Positions 26,881 to 36,205 of a stretch of DNA of 64,000 nt are shown piece after piece. Source of the DNA: an uncultured Clostridium sp. (GTDB lineage Bacteria; Bacillota; Clostridia; TANB77; CAG-508). The translations under genes were made by a program, and so were the position numbers. The stretch spans positions 36,647-100,646 of the forward strand of contig USFW01000003.1 in the NCBI GenBank assembly GCA_900553985.1, written 5' to 3'. The stretch's first letter is position 1. Every line of letters starts with the position of its first letter. The notes beneath the pieces are model-generated. The model ran no database searches. It saw nothing but the letters and a program-made list of their open reading frames with translations, and had not been told where the DNA came from.

Positions 26881-28827
26881 ATGACTATAACAAATATAAT
26901 ATTATCTCTAATTGTATTACTAATAACAGCATTTGCAGTATATTATTTCATTAAAAAGAAAAAAGAAGAACCAGTAGAAGAAACAATAAATGTGGATGAT
27001 AAAACATATACATTGGATGCAATGAGAGATTTTGTAAAGAGAAGATTAGATGAAATAACAAAAGTCAATTTATATGATATAGGTCTTTCAGAAGAAGAAT
27101 TAAAAAGAAGAAAAAATAAAAAATATGAGCTAAAAAAAGCATTAAAAGGATGTACATATGGAGATGTTAATGATAAAAAATATGTTAAGGAATTAATATA
27201 TGATTTATTAGCACAAGAATATGGAGTTGATGAAACAAATATATCTAAAGCAATACCATTTGATATTCCATCACTTCTAACTGCTAGAGACAAATTTGAT
27301 ATTTTAATATATGTATATAAAAAAGAATTTGGATACGAAGCTTTAACAGAAATGATAAAAAAATATGATTTAGCTGAGTTAAAATATATAGAAGGAGAAA
27401 CAAAACCTTCATATGTAATTACTGAACAAGAAATTGAAGATATATATGAAAAGGAAAATATAACATTAACATTTGCAGATAAATTAGCAATAGTAGTACA
27501 AAGAATTTATCAACATTATAAAGGATATAGTTCAATTGATGAAGTAAGAGATATGAATATAGATGGAGTTTCTGGAGGAGTATCAGGTCTGCCAGAAAGT
27601 TTTTTAAGTCAAGTAGCACAAACAGATGGAGATTATTTAAATCAAATAGCAGAACATAAAGTACCAAGAGCTTGTGATAGCATATGGATATTCTTCCAAG
27701 GTAAATCTATAAGATTAGCATTCTTATCATTTGAAACAGAAGCTGAGTTAAAAAGAGTATGTCAAAATATATATAAATACAATAACCCAGGACAATTATC
27801 AGACACAAATGGATATAAAATTAATGAAATGAAAGACGGTTCTCGTGTTGTTGTAGTAAGACCAAGTTTCTCAGAAACATGGGCATTTTTTGTAAGAAAA
27901 TTCGATGTTAAAAGAGCAACTTTAGAACAATTAGTAAGGGATCCAGGAAAAGAAGATGCAATACAATTGTTAAAATTTCTAGTAAAAGGAGCAAGGATTA
28001 CTTCAATAACAGGAGAGCAAGGTTCGGGTAAAACAACACTATTAATGGGAATGATAGAAAATATATATGAAACAATGAATATAAGGGTTCAAGAAACAGC
28101 ATTCGAGTTACATTTAAGAAAAATATATCCAACAAGAAATATTTTAACATTCCGTGAAACAGACACAATTTCAGGACAAGAAGGTTTAGATGTTCAAAAG
28201 AAAACGGATGGTTCTGTAAATATCATTGGAGAGGTTGCAACAGACCCTGTAGCATCTTGGATGATACAAGCAGCCCAAGTAGCATCTAAATTCACATTAT
28301 TTACTCACCATGCTAAAACATTTCCAAACTTAGTAACAGCATTAAGAAACTCAATGTTAAGAACAGGAGTATTCACAGACGAAAAAACAGCAGAAGAACA
28401 AGTTGTACAAGTTTTAAATTTTGACATTCACCAAGTAAAAGATTTTAGAGGAAAAAGATATATAGAAAGAATTACAGAATGTATACCAGTAGAAGACAAA
28501 AATGAATATACATTTGACCATAGAAAAGAAAAAACATTAGAAGGAAAATTTGATAAGTTTTTTGATAATGCAACACATTTTTTTACAAAAACAACAGATA
28601 AACAATTATATACATATAGAAACATAATGGAATATATTGATGGAGAATATGTAATAACAAATCCAATAACAGATGAAAATATAAAAGAAATGAGAAATAA
28701 TATGGATGAAACAGATGTAGAAGCATTTGATAAATTTATAGAAAAACATTGGGCAAAAAAATCAAATGAAACAGTAAATAGTGAAGCAGAAAAACCAAAA
28801 AGAGGAAGAAAAGCAAAACAATCATAG
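26881..28827 (+). CDS. CpaF/TadA-type secretion ATPase with N-terminal membrane helix
   Basis: 648 residues. One hydrophobic helix (about 4-24) precedes a long N-terminal domain. The ATPase core has Walker A GEQGSGKTT near residue 377-385, an Asp-box-like FRETDT, Walker B VNIIGEV and the His box FTHHAKT near 480. Tad/CpaF enzymes are normally soluble hexamers, so the membrane anchor is unusual; the N-terminal domain is also enlarged. This is the motor that would power pilin assembly or secretion. Ribosome binding site AAAGGAGA. Confidence 0.85.
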   Translation: MTITNIILSLIVLLITAFAVYYFIKKKKEEPVEETINVDDKTYTLDAMRDFVKRRLDEITKVNLYDIGLSEEELKRRKNKKYELKKALKGCTYGDVNDKKYVKELIYDLLAQEYGVDETNISKAIPFDIPSLLTARDKFDILIYVYKKEFGYEALTEMIKKYDLAELKYIEGETKPSYVITEQEIEDIYEKENITLTFADKLAIVVQRIYQHYKGYSSIDEVRDMNIDGVSGGVSGLPESFLSQVAQTDGDYLNQIAEHKVPRACDSIWIFFQGKSIRLAFLSFETEAELKRVCQNIYKYNNPGQLSDTNGYKINEMKDGSRVVVVRPSFSETWAFFVRKFDVKRATLEQLVRDPGKEDAIQLLKFLVKGARITSITGEQGSGKTTLLMGMIENIYETMNIRVQETAFELHLRKIYPTRNILTFRETDTISGQEGLDVQKKTDGSVNIIGEVATDPVASWMIQAAQVASKFTLFTHHAKTFPNLVTALRNSMLRTGVFTDEKTAEEQVVQVLNFDIHQVKDFRGKRYIERITECIPVEDKNEYTFDHRKEKTLEGKFDKFFDNATHFFTKTTDKQLYTYRNIMEYIDGEYVITNPITDENIKEMRNNMDETDVEAFDKFIEKHWAKKSNETVNSEAEKPKRGRKAKQS

Positions 28828-28863
28828 TATCATGATAAAGCTAAAAGGAGGTGCGATATAAGA

Positions 28864-30942
28864 GTGTCTAATCAAATAATATTTTACATAATGGGTGGAG
28901 CAGCAGGACTATTAGTAATAATGATAATTGCATATTTTATATTAGCAAAGAGAATGCAAAAATCAGAATATAGACAGATAAAAAGACTACAGCAAGGCAC
29001 AAAAGAAAAATCATTTTCTTCAGAAGTTCTTTTTCAAAAACTATATATAATGTATGTAAGAGTTCCATTCTTAAAAAGATATATATTAAAATTGCGTAGA
29101 AGATTAGAGATTATAAATATTGATGATGAGTATAGCACAAGAAGAGATTCAGCAAAAATTTTAACTAAAGCACTAGCCTTAATTATACCAATAGTTATTG
29201 TGACAATTTTACTAACAAAAAGTAATTATCTAATAATGACAATATTACTTATATTTGAATTATTCATGATAGATACATTAATAGATGGATCAGTAGATAA
29301 AAAAGATTCAATGCTATTAAAAGAACAATTAGATTTCTTTTCTGAAATAAGACATGCATATCACGAATTTAATATGGTAGAAGAAGCAATATATCAAGTA
29401 TCACAAGATGACGAAATGGATGTATCAAGGCAAGGAGAAAAAATCTATGAAATATTAATTTCTGATGATCCAGAAATGGAATTAGAAAAATATTATGATA
29501 TAGCACCAAATATATTCTTAAAAGAATTTGCGGGAGTATCATATTTAACAAAAGAATTTGGTGATAGAAAAGTAGATGGTGCATCATTGTACTTAAAAAA
29601 TATAAATAACATATCAAAAGAAATGCAATTGGAAATTTTAAAAAGGGATAAGCTAAACTATGTATTTCAAAGCTTATCACTAATTGCAATAACACCAATA
29701 TTATTACTAGAGCCATTAAAAAACTGGTCAATATCAAACTTCTCATTTACAGCAAGTTGGTATAATGGAAAACCAGGAATGATAGTTCAAATACTAATAT
29801 TAATCTTAACATTTATATCATATACCTTGGTAAGAAGATTAAAAGATAATGGTTCAACAGGAATAAATACAAAAAATACAGAAAATCCATGGCAAGCAAA
29901 ATTATATAAAAACAAAATAATAAAAAAAATTGTTGACTTATTTATCCCAAAAGAAGGAACAAAAGAATACAGAAAAGTACAACAACAATTAAAAGATGCC
30001 GCATCACATTTAAAGATGGAATGGTTATATATAAATAGAATAACTTTGGCAATAACCACTTGTGTTGTGTCAATAATAGTATTTACATATTTGCATAAAT
30101 TAGCTATAGACTATGTATACACAGAACCAACTACAAGTTATAATCTGATGGGAGAACTAGACGAAAAAGATAAAGCAAAAGCTATGGAAATAACAGAACA
30201 AGACAATATAATATTAAATATGTTTAGAGGAAAGTTGGATACAACAGAAAAGCAAATTCAAATAGAAGTAAAAAGACAAAAGTTTTATGAAGATGCAGAA
30301 GATAAAGAGATAGAAGTAGCAGTAGAAAGAATTTATAAAAAATTAAAAATTGTAAATAGTGAATATATAAAATGGTTTGAAATATTATTATCTTTTGTAT
30401 TTGCAATAATAGGATATATGGCACCAATGGCATTACTTATGTTCCAAATAAAAATGAGACAAATAGAAATGGAAGATGAGGTAATGCAGTTTCAAACAAT
30501 AATTTTAATGTTAATGCAAATTGAAAGGGTAAATGTTGAAATTATATTGGAATGGCTAGAAAGGTATGCAAATATCTTTAAAGAACCAATATCAAAATGT
30601 GTAAATAACTATGAATCAGGAGCATGGGAAGCTTTAGAGGAAATGAAAGAAGAAGTAAGTTATATGCCACTAGTAAGAATCATAGAAAGCTTGCAAGCAG
30701 CAGTAGAAAAAATTCCTATCAAAGATGCCTTTGATGAATTAGACTCTGAAAGAGACTACTATCAAGAAAAAAGAAAAGAATCGAATGATAGATTAATAAA
30801 AAGAAAAGGTATGATAGGAAAAGCAATAGGATTCGCACCGATGGTATGTATGTTTGTTGGATATTTAATTGTACCATTAGTATTCATAGGATTAACAAGT
30901 ATGTCAGATACAATGGCAGGAATGATGTCACAAACGATGTAA
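28864..30942 (+). CDS. Fused double T2SS-F platform protein (TadB-TadC-like)
   Basis: 692 residues, GTG start with AAAGGAGGTG upstream. Two type II secretion F modules in tandem: the first has helices near 5-27, 100-145, 265-285 and 300-320, and the second has helices near 388-408, 495-525 and 655-680. In Tad systems TadB and TadC are separate proteins that form the inner-membrane platform; here they appear to be one chain. The conserved F-domain segments FSEIRHAYHEFNMVEEAIYQ and MLMQIERVNVEIILEWLERY mark the two copies. Topology is estimated by eye. Confidence 0.8.
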   Translation: MSNQIIFYIMGGAAGLLVIMIIAYFILAKRMQKSEYRQIKRLQQGTKEKSFSSEVLFQKLYIMYVRVPFLKRYILKLRRRLEIINIDDEYSTRRDSAKILTKALALIIPIVIVTILLTKSNYLIMTILLIFELFMIDTLIDGSVDKKDSMLLKEQLDFFSEIRHAYHEFNMVEEAIYQVSQDDEMDVSRQGEKIYEILISDDPEMELEKYYDIAPNIFLKEFAGVSYLTKEFGDRKVDGASLYLKNINNISKEMQLEILKRDKLNYVFQSLSLIAITPILLLEPLKNWSISNFSFTASWYNGKPGMIVQILILILTFISYTLVRRLKDNGSTGINTKNTENPWQAKLYKNKIIKKIVDLFIPKEGTKEYRKVQQQLKDAASHLKMEWLYINRITLAITTCVVSIIVFTYLHKLAIDYVYTEPTTSYNLMGELDEKDKAKAMEITEQDNIILNMFRGKLDTTEKQIQIEVKRQKFYEDAEDKEIEVAVERIYKKLKIVNSEYIKWFEILLSFVFAIIGYMAPMALLMFQIKMRQIEMEDEVMQFQTIILMLMQIERVNVEIILEWLERYANIFKEPISKCVNNYESGAWEALEEMKEEVSYMPLVRIIESLQAAVEKIPIKDAFDELDSERDYYQEKRKESNDRLIKRKGMIGKAIGFAPMVCMFVGYLIVPLVFIGLTSMSDTMAGMMSQTM

Positions 30943-30957
30943 AGGAGATGAAGTTTA

Positions 30958-31671
30958 ATGGAGAATGCATCAAAAGCATTAATAATAGCAGGTAGTGTGT
31001 TATTAGCACTAATAGTAATTGGTGCATTCATGTTAATGTTATCGAATCTTACTGATTATAAGGATAAAAATGATACAAGAGTACAACAACAACAAATAGT
31101 CGAATTTAATAATCAATTTTCAACATATGATAGAATAGGTCTAAGAGGAACTGATATGCTATCTTTAATGAATAGAATAATAGACTATAATGTAAGAAAA
31201 ACAGCAGAAGAAGTAGGTTTTCAAAAGATGAAAATGACTATAAAGGGAATTGATAAAAATATACTACAAGCAGTGAGATATGAGCCATCAGGACCAAACT
31301 TATTAATAAAGAAAAATGCTTATACGCAAGAAGATTTATCAGAAATAGTAACAAAACCTCAAAATTTAGAAAATAAATATCAGAAAAAATATATTACACA
31401 ATTAGTAAGTAACGTTTCATCTTTTATGGATATTTATAGCAGTAGTTTATCAATAAATCAAAAGATACAAGAAATAAATGATAAAAAATGGTTGCCCAAA
31501 AGTATAACAACATATGGGAGCTTAGATAGTGTGAAAAATGACATTTTAATATATTATGAGTATTCACAATTTAAGAGAACATACTTTGATTCTACAGGAG
31601 AGACTAAATATGATAAAAATACAGGAAGAATTACGGAAATGAATTTTAATTGTGTAGGAATAGGAGAGTAA
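30958..31671 (+). CDS. Pilin-like membrane protein, MENASKAL family 1
   Basis: 237 residues. Begins MENASKALIIAGSVLLAL with no basic leader, a single helix (about 5-30), then IVEFNNQFSTYDRI, which matches FNxQFxxY in two sister proteins. The rest is soluble with no domain I recognise. Adjacent paralogs at 31673, 32705 and 33154 suggest a set of major and minor subunits for the Tad-like machine. Their export without a classical prepilin leader would be unusual. A pilin role is inferred from the operon and N-terminal helix. Confidence 0.65.
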   Translation: MENASKALIIAGSVLLALIVIGAFMLMLSNLTDYKDKNDTRVQQQQIVEFNNQFSTYDRIGLRGTDMLSLMNRIIDYNVRKTAEEVGFQKMKMTIKGIDKNILQAVRYEPSGPNLLIKKNAYTQEDLSEIVTKPQNLENKYQKKYITQLVSNVSSFMDIYSSSLSINQKIQEINDKKWLPKSITTYGSLDSVKNDILIYYEYSQFKRTYFDSTGETKYDKNTGRITEMNFNCVGIGE

Positions 31672-31672
31672 T

Positions 31673-32161
31673 ATGGAGAATGCATCAAAAGCATTATTAA
31701 TGGCAGCAGGCGTACTAATTGGGGTATTGATATTATCTTTAGCAGTATTTTTATTTGTGAATTTTGGAGGAACATCAGCTAGGATACATGATACAGTACA
31801 AAAAAACCAATTAGCTAAATTTAATACACAATTCACTAATTATGAAACAAAAGAAAGTGTAACAATTTATGATATTGTTTCAGTAGCTAATTTAGCAACT
31901 GAAAATAATAGAGAAAATCAATTACAAAAGAAAACAGCATCAACTAATGGAATAGATAATTATATAACTGTAAAATTAAAAGGAAGATGTATAGAAGGTG
32001 GAGAAAACACAGATATAAAGCAACTAGAGGATGATTATAATAAAAAAATAATAGAAGATATCAATAGACAAAATAATGGAGAATTAAAAAAATATAAAGC
32101 AAAGACATATGTAAGTACAGAAACGGGCAGAGTTTATTTAATAGAATTTAGTGAAATTTAA
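31673..32161 (+). CDS. Pilin-like membrane protein, MENASKAL family 2
   Basis: 162 residues. MENASKALLMAAGVLIGVLIL then KFNTQFTNYE, the FNxQFxxY motif. ATG one base after the upstream stop. The soluble part (about 45-162) ends in a strand-rich segment TYVSTETGRVYLIEFSEI. No recognised domain. Confidence 0.65.
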   Translation: MENASKALLMAAGVLIGVLILSLAVFLFVNFGGTSARIHDTVQKNQLAKFNTQFTNYETKESVTIYDIVSVANLATENNRENQLQKKTASTNGIDNYITVKLKGRCIEGGENTDIKQLEDDYNKKIIEDINRQNNGELKKYKAKTYVSTETGRVYLIEFSEI

Positions 32162-32202
32162 TAAAAAAATTTTATATATGGAATATATTAGACAGGTGAA
32201 AA

Positions 32203-32634
32203 ATGAAGAAATTTATAATTTTTTTAGTAGTTATTTTAATGATAATTGCAACAATATCATATCTTTATTTGAATTATAAAGCTAATTACAACATAGCCCA
32301 AAAAGAAAATTTTCAATTTGAAAGTTACTATAATCAAGAAATATTTGGACCAGATGTTGCAACTGTAATAAATAAAGCAATTGATAAAAATTCAAACAAC
32401 AATATAAAGAAAGATAATAAAGGCAATTACATAGAAGATAATACTAATTCGATAAAAATAGATATAAAATTTATAGATGATGATAAAATACACAACATGG
32501 AAGAAATCTTTAACAAAGGTATAGGCACATTTATGCAATATTATAGCCAGATAAAATTCAAATGCACAAAAATTGATTATCATAAATCTAGTAAAAAAGT
32601 TAAATATATGTTATTTGAACAAATAACAAAATAA
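32203..32634 (+). CDS. Membrane-anchored protein of the Tad-like operon
   Basis: 143 residues. MKKFIIFLVVILMIIATISYLYLNYK is a typical uncleaved signal anchor (Lys then hydrophobic), unlike the MENA proteins. The rest is soluble with EIFGPDVATVINKAID and no Cys. I do not recognise the family; an accessory or minor subunit role is guessed from location. Ribosome binding site ACAGGTG. Confidence 0.55.
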   Translation: MKKFIIFLVVILMIIATISYLYLNYKANYNIAQKENFQFESYYNQEIFGPDVATVINKAIDKNSNNNIKKDNKGNYIEDNTNSIKIDIKFIDDDKIHNMEEIFNKGIGTFMQYYSQIKFKCTKIDYHKSSKKVKYMLFEQITK

Positions 32635-32704
32635 TAAAGTTATTTAAGTTACTAAAGAAATTTAGTATATATAGCAAAAGTAAAATTTAAAGGAGGAATT
32701 TTTT

Positions 32705-33127
32705 ATGGAAAATGCATCAAAAGCATTAATTATTGCAGGAGCAATACTATTAGCAATTTTAATTATAACATTAGGAATTGTAATTTACAATCAAGCACAA
32801 GGAGTAGTAAATAATAGTTCGATGAATCAAGTTGAAGTAACACAATTTAATACACAATTTACACAATATGAAGGTAAACAAAGAGGTTCAGTTGTAAAAT
32901 CTCTATTCCAAACAGTATTAGCAAATAATGTATCACAAGATAGTGAGGATAGACAAGTTAAAATTGAATGTACAGTAACAGGAAATTTAGAAAAAAATGC
33001 TACATCATTACCTGCAAATATGTCAAAAATAGCAACAGGTGCATCATATGAAATAAGTATTAAATATGGTACAGGTAAAGGTAATGCTGGATTGGTTGAT
33101 GTAATTACAGTTGCACCAGCAAATTAA
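32705..33127 (+). CDS. Pilin-like membrane protein, MENASKAL family 3 (candidate major subunit)
   Basis: 140 residues, the shortest and most regular member: MENASKALIIAGAILLAILI, helix to about 30, FNTQFTQYEG, and a compact 100-residue soluble domain. It has the strongest ribosome binding site of the group (AAAGGAGGAA) and a small size like a major pilin, which is why I suggest it as the main subunit; inference only. Confidence 0.65.
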   Translation: MENASKALIIAGAILLAILIITLGIVIYNQAQGVVNNSSMNQVEVTQFNTQFTQYEGKQRGSVVKSLFQTVLANNVSQDSEDRQVKIECTVTGNLEKNATSLPANMSKIATGASYEISIKYGTGKGNAGLVDVITVAPAN

Positions 33128-33153
33128 AAAGTACAAAGAAAGGATGATATATT

Positions 33154-33795
33154 ATGGAAAATGCAGCAGACGCATTAAAAATGGCAGCAGCCGTATTAGC
33201 TTTTGTTCTAGCATTAGGAATTAGTATGTCATCTTTTTCCGAAGTTAGAGAAGTTTCTGAAATAATTTTAAATTATAAAGACAAAGAATATAATTACAAT
33301 TATATTCCAGAAAATGGAGATACTACTAGAAAAGTAAGTGTAGAGACAATAGTTCAAGCAATTTATAGAGCGTACAATGAAAATTATAAAATTTATTTTT
33401 ATGAAAATGGTAATGAATCAGACCCATTAACTATATTTCAAAAAGGAACAAATCAAAAAGAAGAAATTAATTATATTGATTTAAGAGGACAAGCACTAGT
33501 AAGTGTTGAAAAGAGAAATCAGTTTATAGGTTGCATTTTATATGGAAGTTCATATAGAGATCCTAATGGAAAATCATTTAATGATATAAAAAATGAATTT
33601 AAAGAACTAGGAATTATATTGCAAGATCAAGGATTATATGATAAAATATTAAGTAGTGGAGGAGCTGAAGAAAAATTTGGAGTGTATTATGAAGATGATG
33701 AGATAGTAGATAACTCAAATCCAGATGATTCTGAATCAAACGTACCACAAGCAAACAGAGTAAAGAAAAGGGTTATTACATATATTTTGCAATAA
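33154..33795 (+). CDS. Pilin-like membrane protein, MENAADAL family 4
   Basis: 213 residues. MENAADALKMAAAVLAFVLALGISM is a divergent version of the MENASKAL start; the FNxQFxxY motif is missing, replaced by SFSEVREVSEIILNYKDKEYNYNY. The C-terminal tail is Asp/Asn/Ser-rich before KKRVITYILQ. Probably a minor subunit. Confidence 0.6.
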   Translation: MENAADALKMAAAVLAFVLALGISMSSFSEVREVSEIILNYKDKEYNYNYIPENGDTTRKVSVETIVQAIYRAYNENYKIYFYENGNESDPLTIFQKGTNQKEEINYIDLRGQALVSVEKRNQFIGCILYGSSYRDPNGKSFNDIKNEFKELGIILQDQGLYDKILSSGGAEEKFGVYYEDDEIVDNSNPDDSESNVPQANRVKKRVITYILQ

Positions 33796-33830
33796 TAAAA
33801 AGGAGAATTTATTATTAGAAGGAGGAAGTT

Positions 33831-34364
33831 ATGGGAGATTCATTGATAACAATAATTGCAATAATTTTAGCAGCAGTTTTAATGTTTGTATTTCCATTAA
33901 TGACTATGTCGGATAGAACAGATGATGTTACACAACTAGCAGTAAAAACAGCTACAACTGATTTTGTAGACACAGTAAGAACAACAGGAAAATTAACATC
34001 AGATAATTACAGTAAATTCGTAGAAAGTATTAATTCAACAGGAAATACATATGATGTAGAAATGGAAGTAAAAGTTCTAGATGAAAATCCAGGAAAGAAA
34101 ACATCACAAACAGCAACAGAAAAAATAGGTGAAAATGTATATTATTCAATGTATACATCACAAATTCTAGAAGCATTAGGAAAAAATAATAATAATGCAG
34201 TATTAGCACTTAAAGAAGGTGATTATTTCATAGCAAGTGTAAAAAACACTAATACAACATTATCACAACAACTAAAGAACTTTTTCTATACAGTAACAGG
34301 AAACGACACTTATACTATTGCAGCATCACATGGAGGAATAGTATCAACTAATGGAGTAAAATAA
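33831..34364 (+). CDS. Membrane-anchored minor pilin-like protein
   Basis: 177 residues. MGDSLITIIAIILAAVLMFVFPLMTM, a leaderless N-terminal helix with no Lys before it, then the soluble part with DDVTQLAVKTATTDFVDTVRTTGKL, which resembles TadE/TadF-type minor pilin spacers. Ribosome binding site AGGAGG. Followed by a weak hairpin, suggesting partial termination before the next gene. Confidence 0.6.
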   Translation: MGDSLITIIAIILAAVLMFVFPLMTMSDRTDDVTQLAVKTATTDFVDTVRTTGKLTSDNYSKFVESINSTGNTYDVEMEVKVLDENPGKKTSQTATEKIGENVYYSMYTSQILEALGKNNNNAVLALKEGDYFIASVKNTNTTLSQQLKNFFYTVTGNDTYTIAASHGGIVSTNGVK

Positions 34365-34378
34365 TGCTAGAAAAATAG

Positions 34379-34418
34379 AATTTTAAGGGGCGTCATATAA
34401 AATTACGTCCTTTTTTCA
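34379..34418 (+). terminator. Weak terminator inside the Tad-like operon
   Basis: GGGGCGT and ACGTCC with a T-run (TTTTTT). May lower transcription of the last gene relative to the pilin genes. Confidence 0.5.
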
Positions 34419-34449
34419 AATTTTAAATATAAACGAAGGAAATAAATTT

Positions 34450-36069
34450 ATGAAAATACAATATTTAGCAGTAATTTTTATAATCATAATATTACCAATA
34501 TCACTAATATTATCAGCCTATACTCAAAATCATATATCAACATTAAATTTACAAGAACTATATGATTCAAAACTTGATACAGCAACATACGATGCGGTAA
34601 AAGCTTTTCAATTAAATACTATAAATAATAGTACATCAGACATACAAAATTCAAAAATTAGAGATATAGAAGCAGCAGTAAATACTTTTTTCAATTCAAT
34701 AGCATCTAATTTTAATATGGTAGGATACAATAGTGATGTATTAAATAAATATGTACCAGCATTAGTATTTACAATGTATGATGGTATATATATATATACA
34801 TCATACACAAACGATTTAAGTGATGTTAAACAAGGCGAAAACTCAACATATAAAGATGGAGAAAACTTAGCTGGATTAAAACCATATATTTTTTATAGTT
34901 GTAGGTATAAAACAGGTGCAACTGATGTAGTAATAACATATTCCTTAGACAATTACATACAAATTGATGGAAAAGTTAACAGTGAATATATTCATAAAGA
35001 TGGATATTTATATAATCCAAGTGACATTCAAATAAATGGAAACAATGTAACATATAGAGGAATACCAATAAACCAAGAAGAAGCATTAAAAGAAATATTA
35101 CCAGATGGAAATGAATATACATATTTAAAATTAAATGGAGTAAAATACTATAAAGATATAAATTCAGATAAATGGTTTTCTATATTAAATGGACAAAAAA
35201 AGCTACAAGGAAAATTTTCATCAAAATATGAAACTACAAATGACTTAGCAATAAAATTCTTTAAAGAAGCCAAAGAATTTAGCGATTGGTTCTATAATCA
35301 ATCAGGACTTAGTGATTTAAAAGCTTCAAATGCAGTAGATGAAAAGGGACAACCACTAAAAAAATTAGTGGATGAGAGAACTTCAGTAGTGTATGAATTC
35401 GCATCAAATCAAAGAATTTTTGATAATAGTGGACATATAGAAGATCCAGCTTCACAATTTAATAACCACAGATTGGCAGTAATAAGATATACAATAGAAA
35501 AAAATCTATCAATAGCAATAGCAAACTACAATAACTTTACACAAGGAGCATCGATAAATTTTCAAATGCCAAATTTAACAGAAGAAGAATGGGCACAAAT
35601 AATGAATAATATGTCAATGATAAGCTTTTTGGAAGGTTTAAGTATTGGTGGTAAAGTTTATAATGGATATTCAATTATAAATAATAACAAAAATCAAGAA
35701 GTTGTATCAGAAAATTCAATATATATTGTAGGAAATGATAATAATTATCATATGGTAACAGATAAAGATTTAGTAACTATGATTACACCAGAAGTAGGTT
35801 ATTTAAACATAGACTTTGAGAGAAAAAGTATAATAGGAATAGAAGATACTACAAAATATTATTATCCAAGAAGAGAATTGGGATGCTATGGAAGCATAGT
35901 TGCTCATACTAATTTAGATGTAGAATCTGATAGTATATATGAATATTTAGGAAAATCTACTAATAATAAAGTAGCAAGTGTATATTATACGGCTTTGGCA
36001 AGAGAAAGATATAGTAGCTATAAGGCAAGTAGGACATATGATACTTATACAGAGCAATTTAAGGAATAA
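34450..36069 (+). CDS. Large membrane-anchored protein ending the Tad-like operon
   Basis: 539 residues. N-terminal helix MKIQYLAVIFIIIILPISLILSAYTQ (about 1-28) followed by LDTATYDAVKAFQLNT, a TadE/G-like juxtamembrane stretch. The large extracellular part is Tyr- and Asn-rich with no Cys motif and no domain I recognise. The size suggests a tip protein or adhesin of the apparatus, as TadG-like proteins are; inference. Its own ribosome binding site (GAAGGAAAT) is moderate. Confidence 0.55.
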   Translation: MKIQYLAVIFIIIILPISLILSAYTQNHISTLNLQELYDSKLDTATYDAVKAFQLNTINNSTSDIQNSKIRDIEAAVNTFFNSIASNFNMVGYNSDVLNKYVPALVFTMYDGIYIYTSYTNDLSDVKQGENSTYKDGENLAGLKPYIFYSCRYKTGATDVVITYSLDNYIQIDGKVNSEYIHKDGYLYNPSDIQINGNNVTYRGIPINQEEALKEILPDGNEYTYLKLNGVKYYKDINSDKWFSILNGQKKLQGKFSSKYETTNDLAIKFFKEAKEFSDWFYNQSGLSDLKASNAVDEKGQPLKKLVDERTSVVYEFASNQRIFDNSGHIEDPASQFNNHRLAVIRYTIEKNLSIAIANYNNFTQGASINFQMPNLTEEEWAQIMNNMSMISFLEGLSIGGKVYNGYSIINNNKNQEVVSENSIYIVGNDNNYHMVTDKDLVTMITPEVGYLNIDFERKSIIGIEDTTKYYYPRRELGCYGSIVAHTNLDVESDSIYEYLGKSTNNKVASVYYTALARERYSSYKASRTYDTYTEQFKE

Positions 36070-36205
36070 TAATTGTGCTTGCTTATACTATATTTCAAAT
36101 ATAATTTATTATTAAACTGGTAATTATAATATAAAAAATGATAAGGTATAATATAAAATAAAAAGTTAATAATATTAAAGAGAACTTAAAAAAAAGGAGA
36201 AAAAA

